Shown here: positions 11,541 to 24,781 of the stretch, piece after piece | How the letters are laid out: each line of letters starts with the position of its first letter | How positions within the stretch are numbered: position 1 is the first letter of the stretch | Assembly (NCBI GenBank): GCA_026874595.1 | Contig: CM049317.1 | Coordinates: 76,949,891 to 77,013,890, forward strand | DNA length: 64,000 nt | Direction: 5' to 3' | Origin: Sipunculus nudus | Taxonomy: Eukaryota; Annelida; Sipuncula; Golfingiida; Sipunculidae | The notes under the pieces: generated by a model | Database searches by the model: none | What the model was told of the DNA's origin: nothing | The model's input: only the letters and a program-made list of their open reading frames with translations | Made by a program: the position numbers and the translations under genes

Positions 11541-12450
11541 TTTAAAAGGGGGTTGAGTACTCGCCGTAACCATCCACTTATTGACTAGATCTGGACGATT
11601 GAACGGTGTAAAAAATAAAAGATAAAGGTTCGGTTTGTGGTCTGATATCACTCCGTGAGAGTCTAATCCGACTGTACACTTGGACTTTTAGCATGGTCTT
11701 CGGGTCTGTGCCCTCATGTAGTTTTCTCGGCCCCTTGGCAGCATACACCATAACACATGTCTTCTTAAACGCAATTGTGGTTATCAGTTCTACATTTTGC
11801 CTACCGCCCATGACCAGTACTCATTCACTCCTGGATGAAGAGGGCTCACCCTCGTGGTTAAGACTTTGATCAAGAGTCATAGCCAGGAAGGCTGTCTGAC
11901 CTGGATCCTTACGGTCACGTGTCCGGCACCCTAATCATTACGCCAACACGCTCCCCACACGGTGTTCATTCAACACCACGGTGTTCTTTCACATTCCCAG
12001 AGAGAACCTCGCTCTGTTTACTGTCGTTCTTATCATATGTTACAGAATTGCGGAAAAGATTTTAGTGACTCAGATTCAATGCGATGTTTCCACTGATTTT
12101 TTATTATAATCGAAAATTCGTAAATATTCCATGAACTCATTCCTTCGAATGTGAAGGTTTATCTGTGAGTAACTTTATATGACACGAACGCTGTTTTGTA
12201 GAGGAAGAGTAAAACCCAAGAAATGAATCTTATTTTACTTTGGGAATCTTGAACCATTTAGCTTAAGATTGGAATTTTCAAGGCAACACAACTTTCACCC
12301 CGCAATATACATTCATAACTTGCTTTATTAAAGTTTTTGTCCAAAATTTCACAATCACCGATGAAGGGTAACGGAAAGGTTTTTTTTTTTTTGGGGGGGG
12401 GGGGGGGTGAGTGTGATAGGGCCAGCACAGTCATGCCGGCGATGCCAGCA
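11541..12450. other. No gene seen
   Basis: Mostly unique sequence with no supported gene. At 11850-11960 the minus strand has a weak tRNA-promoter-like string (TGGCGTAATGATTAG) that could be a tRNA-derived SINE fragment, but the spacing to any B-box-like sequence is too large to call. A homopolymer pair T15/G16 lies at about 12380-12408. Confidence 0.4.
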
Positions 12451-12822
12451 TTCGGAAGTCCTCGGCCGAATCCGTTGGCTTCTAGCCTCGGTACATACAA
12501 TCCCATGTACATACTGATCTGGACTGCTCAGGGATACAGTTCACGCCAGAAAGTCCATCCCGAATGGGCGATGTATGAGGATTTGTTATAAACTTCATTT
12601 TCTAATTAAGTCACTGTTGAAATCATGTAATAGCTATTGTTTAGCAACATATCAAGCCCATATAATACATATTATTATGGTAAATCAATCTATTTTTTTT
12701 GTGGAAACTGTGATCTTTTGTTAAACGAGTCAATAAAAAATGCAACCCGGCGAACTTCTTCAAAATTGGCCATACATACATCCGAGACTAGAACCCAACG
12801 GATTCGGCCGTGGAGTTCCGAA
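12451..12822. repeat. Inverted repeat pair, 41-bp arms
   Basis: Arms at 12451-12491 and 12782-12822 are reverse complements at about 37 of 41 positions, with a 290-bp spacer. Both arms read as PRLE-x-NGFGRG-x-PN in one frame, and two of the four differences are silent in that frame. This may be two inverted copies of one repeat or exon-like fragment, or the stem of a foldback element. No larger terminal repeat or target duplication was found. Confidence 0.65.
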
Positions 12823-13140
12823 TAATGGTGCCAGGTCTCGGTATTGCCTGGTTTAGTTACATGCTTTTCGGCCTCTATATATTCGGCCTTTTTGTCAGCA
12901 GGTGGAAGCAAGCTCGGATGTTCGCGCTGAAAGTATTTGAGTTACCACAGGCTAAGTTGACGCTACATGAGAAACCAGTGCTGCACCAGACCACCCCTTT
13001 TACAGTTTTATAATATTTTTTTGCTCTTATGTATTGATTCTGCCCATAAATACTTTGAATCCAGTATCTTGAGTACGGACTGACCACAGGTGAACAAAAT
13101 CGTTTCATTTATTTCTCTATACCGACCCGTGTCATACCAC

Positions 13141-13162
13141 TATATATATATATATATGTATA

Positions 13163-13214
<52 letters not shown>

Positions 13215-13216
13215 TG
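13141..13216. repeat. (TA)n microsatellite
   Basis: About 76 bp of alternating TA with three G or C interruptions. Confidence 0.95.
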
Positions 13217-13678
13217 TATACCAGTCTGCTGGCTCAACTCGTTCCCATCCTCCGTGTGTACACTAGGCTATAAATTAAGCCACGAATAGTCATTCAGGCA
13301 TTGGGGTGGGGTGGGGGATGGGATGTAGAATTTTTTTTGTTAAGGAACACTCGATTTAATGTAACAGATGACCGACATCCAGAAGAGAACGCAGGATAAA
13401 TTTATTGTCTATTAACGATCCGGCGATGGCGGAGGTATACGCTCTTTGAGTGATGCTGATCTAAATGGCTTGTCGCAGGTTGTTTTCTGGGTCCTCAGGT
13501 ATATTAAAATGTAAAAGACATATCCATTGCATACACAGTAGAGAATACATGCATTACAATCACATAGATACATATTACTGTCAGATGGCTGTGCGACGTC
13601 ATTTGAGACTCAGATTATATTGATTGAAAAAATGTTTGTGTATGTGTGTGTAATGTTTCACAGATGTATGCATTTAAA

Positions 13679-13696
13679 ATATATATATATATACTA

Positions 13697-13747
<51 letters not shown>

Positions 13748-13751
13748 TATA
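13679..13751. repeat. (TA)n microsatellite
   Basis: About 70 bp of alternating TA interrupted once by ACTAGT. Confidence 0.95.
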
Positions 13752-16700
13752 ATTTCTTGAAGTTTAGCAAATATAAGCCGTGACAGTTCCAGTCTTGTTT
13801 TGTTGTATATTATTTTGTTTTACTTTTTAAACAGCATTTCTCATTTTCAGCAGTCCTCAGCCTTTGAAACAGCAGTTCAGCATTTACATTGTGAACAGTT
13901 AAATCTTTAATTTCTCGTCTGGCTCAGTAAATAACATTCATATTTGATAGCCATATAGATAATATCCATATTTTAATTTCCACTGGTATAACTGCAATGT
14001 TAGAAGACAAACAAAAGCAGTTTTTATTCCATGTCTATATGTATTTATATATATGTTAGTTCTACTTCTTCAGGTGACTGGGTAACCCATAGGCCAGGTT
14101 TACTCCATATATGACATTTGGGACAGATTTATTTTTTTTTCAAAGCTTTATCTTTAACTTGAACGTCTTAATGATTATTTAAAATTTACTCTGTTTGAAT
14201 GGCATTTTTCATCTTTTTAATCTTTAAAATAAATCCCCAACACAGTTTTAACTCCCTGCAGTTCCTTTAACATCTTGCGTTCCAGAGGGTCAGGACCATC
14301 CACCCCTCTCCCCTCCCCCAAACCCACCCATCACCCACCTCTCCCTTTCAGAGCTGCCACAGCGTCTTTAGGGGTATAAATCGATATTCCCCCCCCCCCC
14401 CCCAGTCAGCCATAAAGGTAATTTTTTGACCAGCATCTTCGTCCAGCTGACTAACAAAGCCCTGTAATCATGGACCTACACGTTCGTCTGGATGACCAAT
14501 CATTTCTTCCAGCTGACTAAGAGCGTTTGTCAGTTTGACTAACCCCCTACTCTCTGGAGACCCCATGGCTGGACTAACCTAAGTTAGTCACCGTCACTTA
14601 TTAATGTTTTCAGTTTAATTTTTATATTTTTACACATTCCACGTTTACAAAAAAGCACAATGTTTGAATTAATATACTTTTCTTTTCTCGACTTCAATTA
14701 CTAATTAACTAACTGCGTTTTTTTTTAATATTTGTACATAAAGACATTGCTTGAATTACTGAATCAAACAAGAACTATAGCAATTTATGAAGGAATAACA
14801 AATATCTACCGTTGTGAAATTTTAGAGCAGCCATAAAACATTTTTTTTCATTCTAAGGCTTAGTAATAATCATAAACATTTGAAACAAATTTAAAAAAAT
14901 ACTTAATTTAATGTAAAATATGCAGCTATTTTTGTGAAATTTGTCATTTTGAATATACATCTATAACTGCTTTTAATTGTTAATGCCATCTTAGCTTAAT
15001 GAAACTAATGAAAAGTCAACTTTTATATAAAATAATTACAATTTCGTTACACCAAATGATCGCTCTTGTGGACAGGCTCGGTATCGACAGGGCTGTATTA
15101 GTGATCCAGAAATGTTTGTAAAATAGTCGTAACGGACATATAGGGAGCATACATAATTATATTAAATTTAATGGTGATTTCACGTCATGCCTGGGCGTCA
15201 CACTCGCCAGAACCCGTCTTACCGGTTTATTAAATTTATAAACAACCGTTTCCTTATGCCCGTTTTATATAAGACGCCTGAATGAAGTACACGCTGTGTA
15301 CAGTGTGTATGACTACAGCGCTAATTAGAGCGCTTTCATCCCGCTCAGGCTTAGCGGTCTTCATCTGCCCCCGCTATCTGACTTTCACTCGGGTGTGAAG
15401 TCTCCGGAGTGATTAAGTTGTTACTCATCATCAGACCAAGATGAATGTGTATATATATGCGAGTAAGACCAGGAACAAATAAACGCAGAGGCTATTCCTT
15501 TACGACATATGATGTAAAAAGACAAACACATACACGCACACATACGTGCACTTCCTCATGAGTTAATTTATTTATTATTTTCGAGCCGACCAATGAATAC
15601 ATCGGATTGCTGTTTAAGTTTAGATAAAAAGTGTTATAACACATGCTCAACATCACACACACGCTCTACCCAGGTTAATTTATACTTGAAACTTAGATAC
15701 CAATATACATACAAGAAATTTAACATGACTGTAAATGGAAATATGCTGTATATTAATTAATTCTCTCAGCTCCAGTCACTAGTATACTGCAAAAAGAGTC
15801 GGGAGAGTATGGAAAATCTATTGAGAGTGACAAACGTGAATCGTTTAATTTGTGGATTTGGTCATTATTCTAAATAGAGTTATTCTTCTCTAAATTTTGC
15901 CGATACACGACCCTTGCCACCAACCTCTCTCCGCAGATACATCCTCACCTGGATGACGTCCTCAGAGTACTTTCGTGTCGCTTACCCCGCCCTTATCCAA
16001 CCCTGATAGGTTTATTTCTCCCAGTTTTTCGAAACAGTTCATGGGGCTGCCATTTTGCATACACACTAAAACCCGGAGGGCACAGATCACATGGCGAAAT
16101 TATGGGCTATTAATAATAATTAAATGTTGAACTGGGTGAATTTTTGTCAGTTAAACTGATATGACAAACACATATATCTGATATTTATTGAGCGAGCTTC
16201 AACTGTTTTTCTCTTTGAACTTGTCTTTTCAAAATGAAATTAATGCTAGATATACTAACAGTTATATTCCCATGACAACGGTGAAATGGAAACACACACA
16301 AAGGTATTTGGGGCACAGGGAAGCCGGCACACACGTATAAAGCTTCATCTTTAGTGAATGTGGACTACGTTAATGGCTCATTTACTTAATATAATAGTGT
16401 TATTCCGCTGTCGTAAATCAGCATTAAACAATGCTCGGCCAAATTACTACTCACCATAGATGTCGTTTTTATGGTACCGTTGTGCATTGGCAGACAATGG
16501 TGACCTATTCACATAACGACTACAGGTGTGCGGACGACACGGTCCCGGTGGCTGTAGATTAACCTTATTAAGTGCAGACCTTTATTATACTCTACGCAAC
16601 GTGAAATTTAATCGGGCGGCGACAGGGAAAAGGCTTATACGCCATTGTTTTTACTTTGGACATGTTTTTGGTGATCCTAACCGCCTGAGATGTAATGCAT

Positions 16701-17017
16701 AAACTTAAAGGGACATAATCAGAAGCAATATTATGCCTATTTTTTCACACTATCAGTTCATTTTTGCTTTATACAAAAGTTCCCCAACAAAACCATCAAA
16801 GCACACGGTCTCAGTGCCTCCCCTTCAGCCTGTTATGGTTCTGCGTGAGAGAAAACATGATCCACGTGTGTCTGTTTTCCGGAGGTCCGATTTTGCGCAT
16901 GCGCTGCAGATCCCAAACATGGAGTAGTCAAAACATGTATTATATTTGGGGGGCAAAATCAGTCAGGGTATCTCGTGTTGTGACTCGAACATGACCGTAC
17001 ACGGGTGTAAAACATCC
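13752..17017. other. Intergenic DNA, no gene seen
   Basis: AT-rich unique sequence. It contains a C15-16 run at about 14388-14403 and a more balanced-composition patch at 15290-15430, but no open frame with supporting splice sites or recognisable domain. Confidence 0.5.
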
Positions 17018-17124
17018 ATGGGTAGCAAGTATGGAAAGAAAACGCAGATGGCGTTCGCGCTATATTTATGTTTATGTTCCTTTATATATGGGCTCTCTAA
17101 TGTTGAGCAGTTTGGCACCGTCCT
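17018..17124 (+). CDS. Possible first coding exon with signal peptide
   Basis: An ATG at 17018 begins 35 codons with a basic start (GSKYGKKTQ) and a hydrophobic stretch AFALYLCLCSFIYGL that resembles a signal peptide, and the frame runs into a strong donor, GTAAGT at 17125, leaving phase 2. No following exon in matching phase was identified; the next plus-strand exons found (from 19678 onward) are phase 1 or start with their own ATG. It may be a first exon of an unseen gene, an alternative start, or chance. Confidence 0.25.
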
Positions 17125-19677
17125 GTAAGTTATATCTATTTTATGTTATCGTGGGTCAGTAAACCGTGCTTCACACACTGGTACGCCAATGCTCCCTCCC
17201 GGGAGAGACAGACCGTGCTCATCACACAGCCTGGCATCTCCAGTCCCCTGGTGATGTACCCGTTCACATCTAAGACCAATTAAGACCAGTAATCTTGACT
17301 CTCAATGGTTTCCCCATGTTTATAATATTTCATGCGTCTAGGTAAAGTAAGGCATGGGCTTATGGACCCATATTTGATTTTCTGCCATTTCAGTTTCGAA
17401 TATGCTATGCAAATGAGCAGGACTCATTACAGGTAGTCAGTACGTTAATATAAACACTGATGAATATACATGTACATGTCTATACTATATACTCAAGAAA
17501 GAGATACAGATATTGTATTTGATCCTGCTGTACTGATATTCGAACACCAATGTATATGTGTTATGTCAGAGAAAATCACATCATTCCCTCCCCCCAATCC
17601 ACTTCTGTCTCCTTCCTGCCAAGCCCCCCCCCCCCCCTCTCCCTTTCTCTCTCGCACACACGCACGCACAACTAAAATGTCATACAGTGAGAATTATATA
17701 TATCTGATAAGAATATTGTAGTCTTCATTTCTTATCTTAAAATTGCATCTATAAAATAAACTTAAGGACACATACGCATTTGCATACGTCCATACCAACG
17801 AATGACCAAAATATCAAAAGAATTAACTATAATTAACGACCTACCGTCGGCAGAACTTCAATTTAATGACGTCACACAACACTTATTACAGGTATGTAAA
17901 CATGACACCGTAATGAAAACTGTTGTTATATTTTCAATAAGCAATGATTTTTATATGAGGTGTGCCAGGTATGTAGATCAATTTTAAGTTTTCGTGTCTG
18001 GGTCTGCAACTTGCAAGATGTTTTCAAAAACACGCGGTGTCAACCATACCATGCATATAATGCGTTTTAAAGTTTTTTTTATTAATTCCTTACAACAGCA
18101 CATTACATGAATACACTCATGTTAGACAGGAACGTCATAAATCAGGACAAACATAAAAACTTCTGTCTGCCTGGCCGAGGCCTATTTTCCAAATATAAGG
18201 CAAACGCGCGGTGTATTTTGGGTACACAGGCTGCGCGCGGCGATGCGCGACGTTTCCGCTTTAGAATTGCCGCGGTTTGCTCTAATTCTCCAATGACAGG
18301 TGAGTATCGGCATACCTGAGAGCCGTGATTAGTGGTCCAGCGTGTCCTCATAAGTCTCCGGTATGGCGAGGGAAAGTGTTGGAACGTGTGTCGGCATTAT
18401 ATACACGACTTATATATGTCTGTCTGAAGACATGTACATGTCAGAGTAATATTAATGCAATAACAAGCCAGCCCATCTTGCTAAATGACTTCTCCTGTAG
18501 TTGACGCATACAGAGAGAGAGAATACATTACATATTTTTTATATATTTTTAATATTGGTATATCAGAAGTATAACGAATCGGAGAATCATTATTTTTTAA
18601 TTTAATCAATACAGGATATATTTTAATTAAATTACAGAAACGAACAAATTTGTAATTACCGTTTCTCAGTAAAAAAAAAAAACAGATCAATATACGACTT
18701 TATATGAAGCTGAAGATTACATAAATATCATCACAGAATTGTGAATGAAAATACGACAAATTATTTAAAACAGTTTAAGAAAAATAACTAAATATATGCA
18801 AATTCATACTCAGTCATACCCTTACTCGTACATGAGTGGTAATCACATTCCGTTATTTACTCGTGACTAGAACAACACTGTAAATAATATGTGCTTAAGC
18901 TCAGAATAATACAATTGTGCATTTTCCATTCAAAACTGCAGGAGTGGGGTCAACTCTACGTTAAAATATACCCTGAGTTCATCATTATTATATCATTATT
19001 AAAAATATTATATTCCTAAAAATCAGATAAACATTTACCTTGTCAATTATAATAAATGATTTTATTAGTTCGCAATATTTAGCCTTCAGATTCAGAACTT
19101 TGCAATTAGATTCAACCGAAATAATACTTCATGTAGATAGCTGCATCTCCAATTAACAAAATACAAGATTCTTCCAAGGAACATCTTTAAATTCTCTAAA
19201 TGCATGATGGATCCGTTATAATTATTCATTTTCACTCTTCATATGTGTTTGGTTATAAGTTTTAAAGATTGCCCTCGGCATGGAAGATATTCTTTACGAT
19301 AATTTGCACCTGTTCCTGTACAATGTATCATAGACAGTCATAATAAGACCACGTATATAGACAGCATTAGTTACGCGGTGACTTTTTATACGGGGTTTAT
19401 GTACTTTCTTGGTTTCTGCGGGGCGCCCTGATGACACCAGATCACCATAGCTACACGCGGACGTCACACACCACTTTCTCCACATCTCTTCCATGCTCCG
19501 ATGCGCCGGGTCCGTGTTAAGGATGAAGCGAAGTTGACGTGCCCGTGTGCGACAGCATTCCATAGCGAACGCCTCCTTGCAGTACAGGGGACCATCCTCT
19601 GGTCTCTTTATAGTTTAACCCAAAATTAATTTTATTTCACTTTCGATTAGTCCTGCTAGTTCTAATATTTCGCCATC
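17125..19677. other. Upstream region of the discoidin gene
   Basis: No supported gene. A GC- and CpG-richer patch at 18170-18300 (with CGCGCGG and GCGCGCGGCG) could be a regulatory or promoter-like region but nothing proves it. A weak TATA-like string (CTTTATAG) is at about 19608-19615, some 65 bp before the ATG at 19678. Confidence 0.4.
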
Positions 19678-20407
19678 ATGCACCTGGCACGTGCACTTCA
19701 GTTGGTGGTTATCATCGCCGGAGCTTTTGCTCAGAAGACTTACAAAAGGTCCTGTGAATGTGAATACATGGTGGACGGGAAATGTGCATATACTCTGATG
19801 ATACCGACCACTAAGGAAGGACAGTGCTCTAAAACAGACGGATCAGATACCAGCATGATTAAACAGAAACTGATGAACTTAACAGAGGATATAAAGCAGT
19901 TATCGGATCATAACAACGAATTATCGCGGATGTTAAACGTCTTACAAAGCGCCGTGCTTGAACGAAAAGCAACAACAAGTGATGGCGAGGATAAAAACAT
20001 GAGCATTCCGGATAATTTAAGAGAAATTATTCAAAATCATACAAAAGCGCTTCAGAAATTAAACCAGGGTTTAGTAGATCAAGAGAAGAAAGTAAGCGAC
20101 TTCCAGTCGTCGGTCCAGGAGATTTTAGGTCAGGCAGGTCAGATGTTAACGGAACTTGAGTCGTACTCCGCACTGAAGGAAAAATTAGACGAACTAGAAA
20201 AGGCTCAGGCAGATTTTGGTGAACAAGTATCATCCCTGCGAGGAATTTCGGGTCTGTGTCCACGTAAAGGTTTGATTGTAAGTGGAGAGTCGGCTATACC
20301 TGACGATAAAATCAGTGTCTCCAGCAAGTACGACGAGAACCACGGTGCCTCTCGGTCTCGTATACGTACGGTAGGGGAGGGCGGAAAAGCCGGCGCGTGG
20401 TGCTCAT
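19678..20407 (+). CDS. Exon 1: signal peptide, coiled coil, start of F5/8C domain
   Basis: The ATG is chosen because it begins a clean signal peptide. 243 codons plus one base precede the donor GTAAGT at 20408 (phase 1). The open frame continues 13 codons past the donor, but the F5/8C domain homology stops at GAWCS and resumes in the exon at 35666. Confidence 0.85.
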
Positions 20408-23400
20408 GTAAGTACCGTAAAGAAACCAAAATATATCTTCCCTGAACCACCGCTTCCCGCTTTTTATGTTGCATCATTATCCTAAAGTTAAATCTTTACA
20501 TATATGTCATATAAGTTTCTTATTGTATGCCGTTATTGTATATGCTGCACACATATGATTCATCTATCGTTATATTTTTATTTAATATACTGATTAAAAA
20601 TAAGACTAAATTATCTTGCTATGTACATTTATTAGCTGCCTTTAATATATTATGCTATATATATTAATCTTTAAAATTAATCTTTGATCTTTCAGCGTTC
20701 ATAAAATACTAGAATTAACAACCATGGGAAAGTTGTTTTAATTTAATAAGAGTATAGGTATCACCTTCATGACTAGTACTTTAACTAGCAACTTATTTTA
20801 GTGTTTAACCTTCAAGAAGTTAATAATACCCAATGTAGAATACCTCATGTACCTAATCTCCCCCACTTGGCTCCCCAACCTTTACCCCTACCCACCTAAA
20901 TGAAAACATATGTATCTTCCTAGCAGTTATACATGGACCATTTGCAAAGGAAACAGTTTAACTGTGTTTGTCCAGTTTTTAAGACACAACTGGCTTCTTG
21001 ATTAACGGTATTGGGTTTTGATTTTAGTTATGACGTCATAATGTGTAGTTCACCCTGAATATGATGCTTTCCAATTTACCACAAATAATGCGTGAGGCAA
21101 AGGTCTGTATCACGTTAACGGATTTGTCAGTAGTAGATTATCAGACTATTGTTCTGTAAATCACCATTTGGTCAATATATTATACTTCTTCCAATACAAA
21201 TGTATGCTGTGCCTGCCATTTTGTGTGCTTACTGCTATTATCGTCGTTATAGCCCTCATCGACCTGTGTATAATTTTTATACAGAATAATTTATAAATTT
21301 GTATAAATTATCTTTCGCTTGAGCTTAATTGGAAAACATGTTTAAAAATTAAAAGAATTAAAAGTCTCATCTTGGTACAGGCTTGGTTTAGTTAACCGTG
21401 ATGATTCAGCCTCGGGGCAACGCACTGGATCGCGTGTAACGGGCCGTTTATGGGACTATATACGATCAAGTGTAACTTCCTAAGAGAAGACTTTTTTGTG
21501 AACGTCTTTGTTGTCTGTTGGCATCTAAGCCAGTGGGTTTTTATTTCTTCCTGTAATGTGTATGTCCCCACAACATTGCTTTGCATGGTTGCTGAATCGT
21601 GGTTTAATTGAAGGTGTATGCCCTCAGTAACATTTAGGAAAACAAACCTGAACTGAGCCTATACTTGCAGCCTTTTAAAGTCACTGGTTTGTAAGTGCTA
21701 GAGGTTTTCTGAATGTTGGTTATATAACAGGACTTCATGAATGTAAAGGACGGGAAATCAAGATTAACTAGTACTTTATCTTTGGCGGATCCATGAAACA
21801 CTTCGGGACAAGACAACATTAAGTTAAAATGCCTCAAAATTCCCTGATGGGATTGCGTCCCTTTTAAAGAATGTTCCTCACCCTGCCGTCTACCCTGCCT
21901 CTAACAGCTTATCTAGGTACCGGTATTGCCGTTATGTATTGTCTTGTCGTGACAGAGCTCTTCTCCTTGACCTTTCTCATATAACGTACCATTTACTTGG
22001 AATACGTACGAGTATAATATAACATAATGATATATTATGACGTGAAAAAAATGATATAAATATCATTATCCCTTCAGTCGATGTACCAGTATGCAAATGC
22101 AGGAAATACCTTTGCGCCCACATACGAGACACTTTAGCTCATGGCTCTCACCTTTTTAATTAATGGAAGGCGTATATTATGGTAAAAACTCATTTCATCA
22201 AAGAATTTCAGGTTGACTGATTTGAACGTTAAGTCCAATCATACTTATGTTGCGACAGGATCAACTGAATCTCGATTTCAGTACTGGTGTGTGTGTACAC
22301 GTGAGTAGCGTATTTTGATGCCAATGAACACGTATCTAAATTACCTGCGGTCTATATAATAATCTCTTATATAAAGTGTATATAACTGTGTGGTCACCCT
22401 ATTTCCTTGAAGCAAAATTATTGACTAAGAGTGCATCCCAAAGCAAGGCTTGGAGTCTCTTAGCTGGCATCATATACATGTTGCAATTGTATATCAGTCA
22501 AATTTATGGTTGGTTAAATGTCACAAATTTTATCAGAGTGGTGGCGTCTGAGTTGTCAGAAGGGTCAGTGATGAGTTAATATTGTCTATACTTTATTGAA
22601 GAAAAAGTAAGTTATGGGGTCAGGGACACATTTAATGGAATGCAGTGTGCATGTCAAGCAAAATATTATGCACGAGTTCTTTTGATCGAATTAGTTTAGA
22701 GATAAATAATTTTTTTTATATGTTATTTTTTTTTAAATATTTATGAACAACCTCAAACCCAGATGGTATATACATCTATTTTGAAATTGACAACAAAGCT
22801 CGGACGTTTTCAAGAACTGTATATATGTGCATTATTTTCGCCTTCTTGATTAAAAAAGGAAACCAACACTCGCTTGTAAGTTTTTTCATCTCGTCGCCCC
22901 CACGGTCCCAAAACTATACTTCTTTCACATACTACTATGCGCACAGATAATTTTGTCGTTTCCCGTCTATTGGTATACTGTAGTCAATATAGTTAAGATC
23001 AAAGTTCAAATATATTCAATGATAAATAAAGGATGGTTTTAATGCAAAACCACATGATGAAATCTAAATTGTTACAAAGCCACCTTGGTACCCAATTATT
23101 CAATAGAGGTGACATTTTGCTTTGGTGTTTAATACTGCGTAAAGTCATCACCGAATGTAACTTGATGCATCTCTGACCTAGCAGAAATGATGCATGAAAT
23201 GATCGGTAATTGTGGGACAGAAAAACAGTGAATTCATTATCGAGGACAGTGATAGTTTATAGAATCATGATCATTAATAAATACAATACAACCAAGCCCA
23301 CCAATATTTTATGAACAGTATTTGAGTTAATGTCGTGTATTGAACCCTCCCACGAGGGGTCATAGAGGTTTATAAGTTTAGTTATATAACAAAAGCTGGT

Positions 23401-24724
23401 TCAAATTTATAGTGGCGCTTTCTTAGGTCCAAAAAGTGCAAAAACATCGACCAGAATTTTCTTTCTTCTGCCCGTGTTTGCTCTATATGTCAAATACGGT
23501 TGATTCTCAAAAACTGAACTTTGATCAAAGTAACAGTCATAGATTTTCACCTGATATTATTGTGGCCTTGATCTAAATTGCAAGGTCGAACACTCCATAG
23601 TCTATATTGCCAATTTTCGCTCATTTGCGAGCGTCGAGAATACTGCCATCGATTGCCAACATTAAGTTTACAAGTATTCTTTACTGGACCACCCTGTTGC
23701 CAAGGCAGCATTATTGACCATATATGTGTTTGGTGCTGCCAGGGGTTAATTATAACGTACACTCAATGAAAGCAGAATGTTTACAATCTAAAGTAGAATG
23801 CAATTTATTTTAGCAAAACATTTTAGCTTTTCAACTATTCAGTGACAGTTAATTAATCTTTTGCATAGCAACACGAATTTGAAAAACCCCAAGAAATATA
23901 GGTCTGTTGGATTCTGTATCTAACTGTTCTGCTAACTCCTGTTCAGGTTGTTAATGACAAATGACACAATAGATCCAGTGCACCATTAGAGCAAATTATT
24001 TATATAAATACAATTTACCCAGTATAACTGTTTTCGTGGCATGTCTAGACAACGAGACAGAGTCTGTGTTAAATGTCAAGCAATATGCTACGCTCGTGTA
24101 CGCTCGTGTGTATACAGTCACAGAAAATGAAAAGCTGCAGTGCTATGTTTGTACAGGCTCTTTTAATCTGAAACAAAGGACTTCTAAACATATGTAGGAA
24201 AATCTAGAACTACACTCAGATACACTTGGCATAACTGTATGTATTTCAGATAACCTTTTGCTGATCCTTTTAATCATATAACCTGCAAGGTATCTGATTA
24301 TTAAGAATAATATAAATGCATTTATTTATTTTCATTTGTAAATAATTTTATGAAGTCATTGAGAGACATTAAATTTTATTCAACGCCAAATGTAAAGATC
24401 TGAAGATCTGGTCACTCTGACACTCATTTCGATCCTTGCCACCTGATCTCAGGCTGTAATTTACTGTTGATTTTTTATATTTGATATCACACTGTTAACC
24501 TTAGAAACTGACCACAAAAAAGATATATCATATTTTAGAACTTGTGTATGAGATATAAAATACAATCCTCTCAACGTCGTGTTCGTATAAAAACTGTTTA
24601 AGGAAAAGATGGAAATAGATGCTTATAGATAGATAATTTGACTGCATGTAAATGATAAACGATAAATTATACATTATCCTTAATATATCAGCAAATACAC
24701 GTCTTGTTAATGCCGATATATATG

Positions 24725-24781
<57 letters not shown>

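Noticed and set aside
11850-11960. tRNA-like A box on the minus strand (TGGCGTAATGATTAG)
   Set aside because: No B box at the right distance and no cloverleaf could be folded by eye; at best an eroded SINE.
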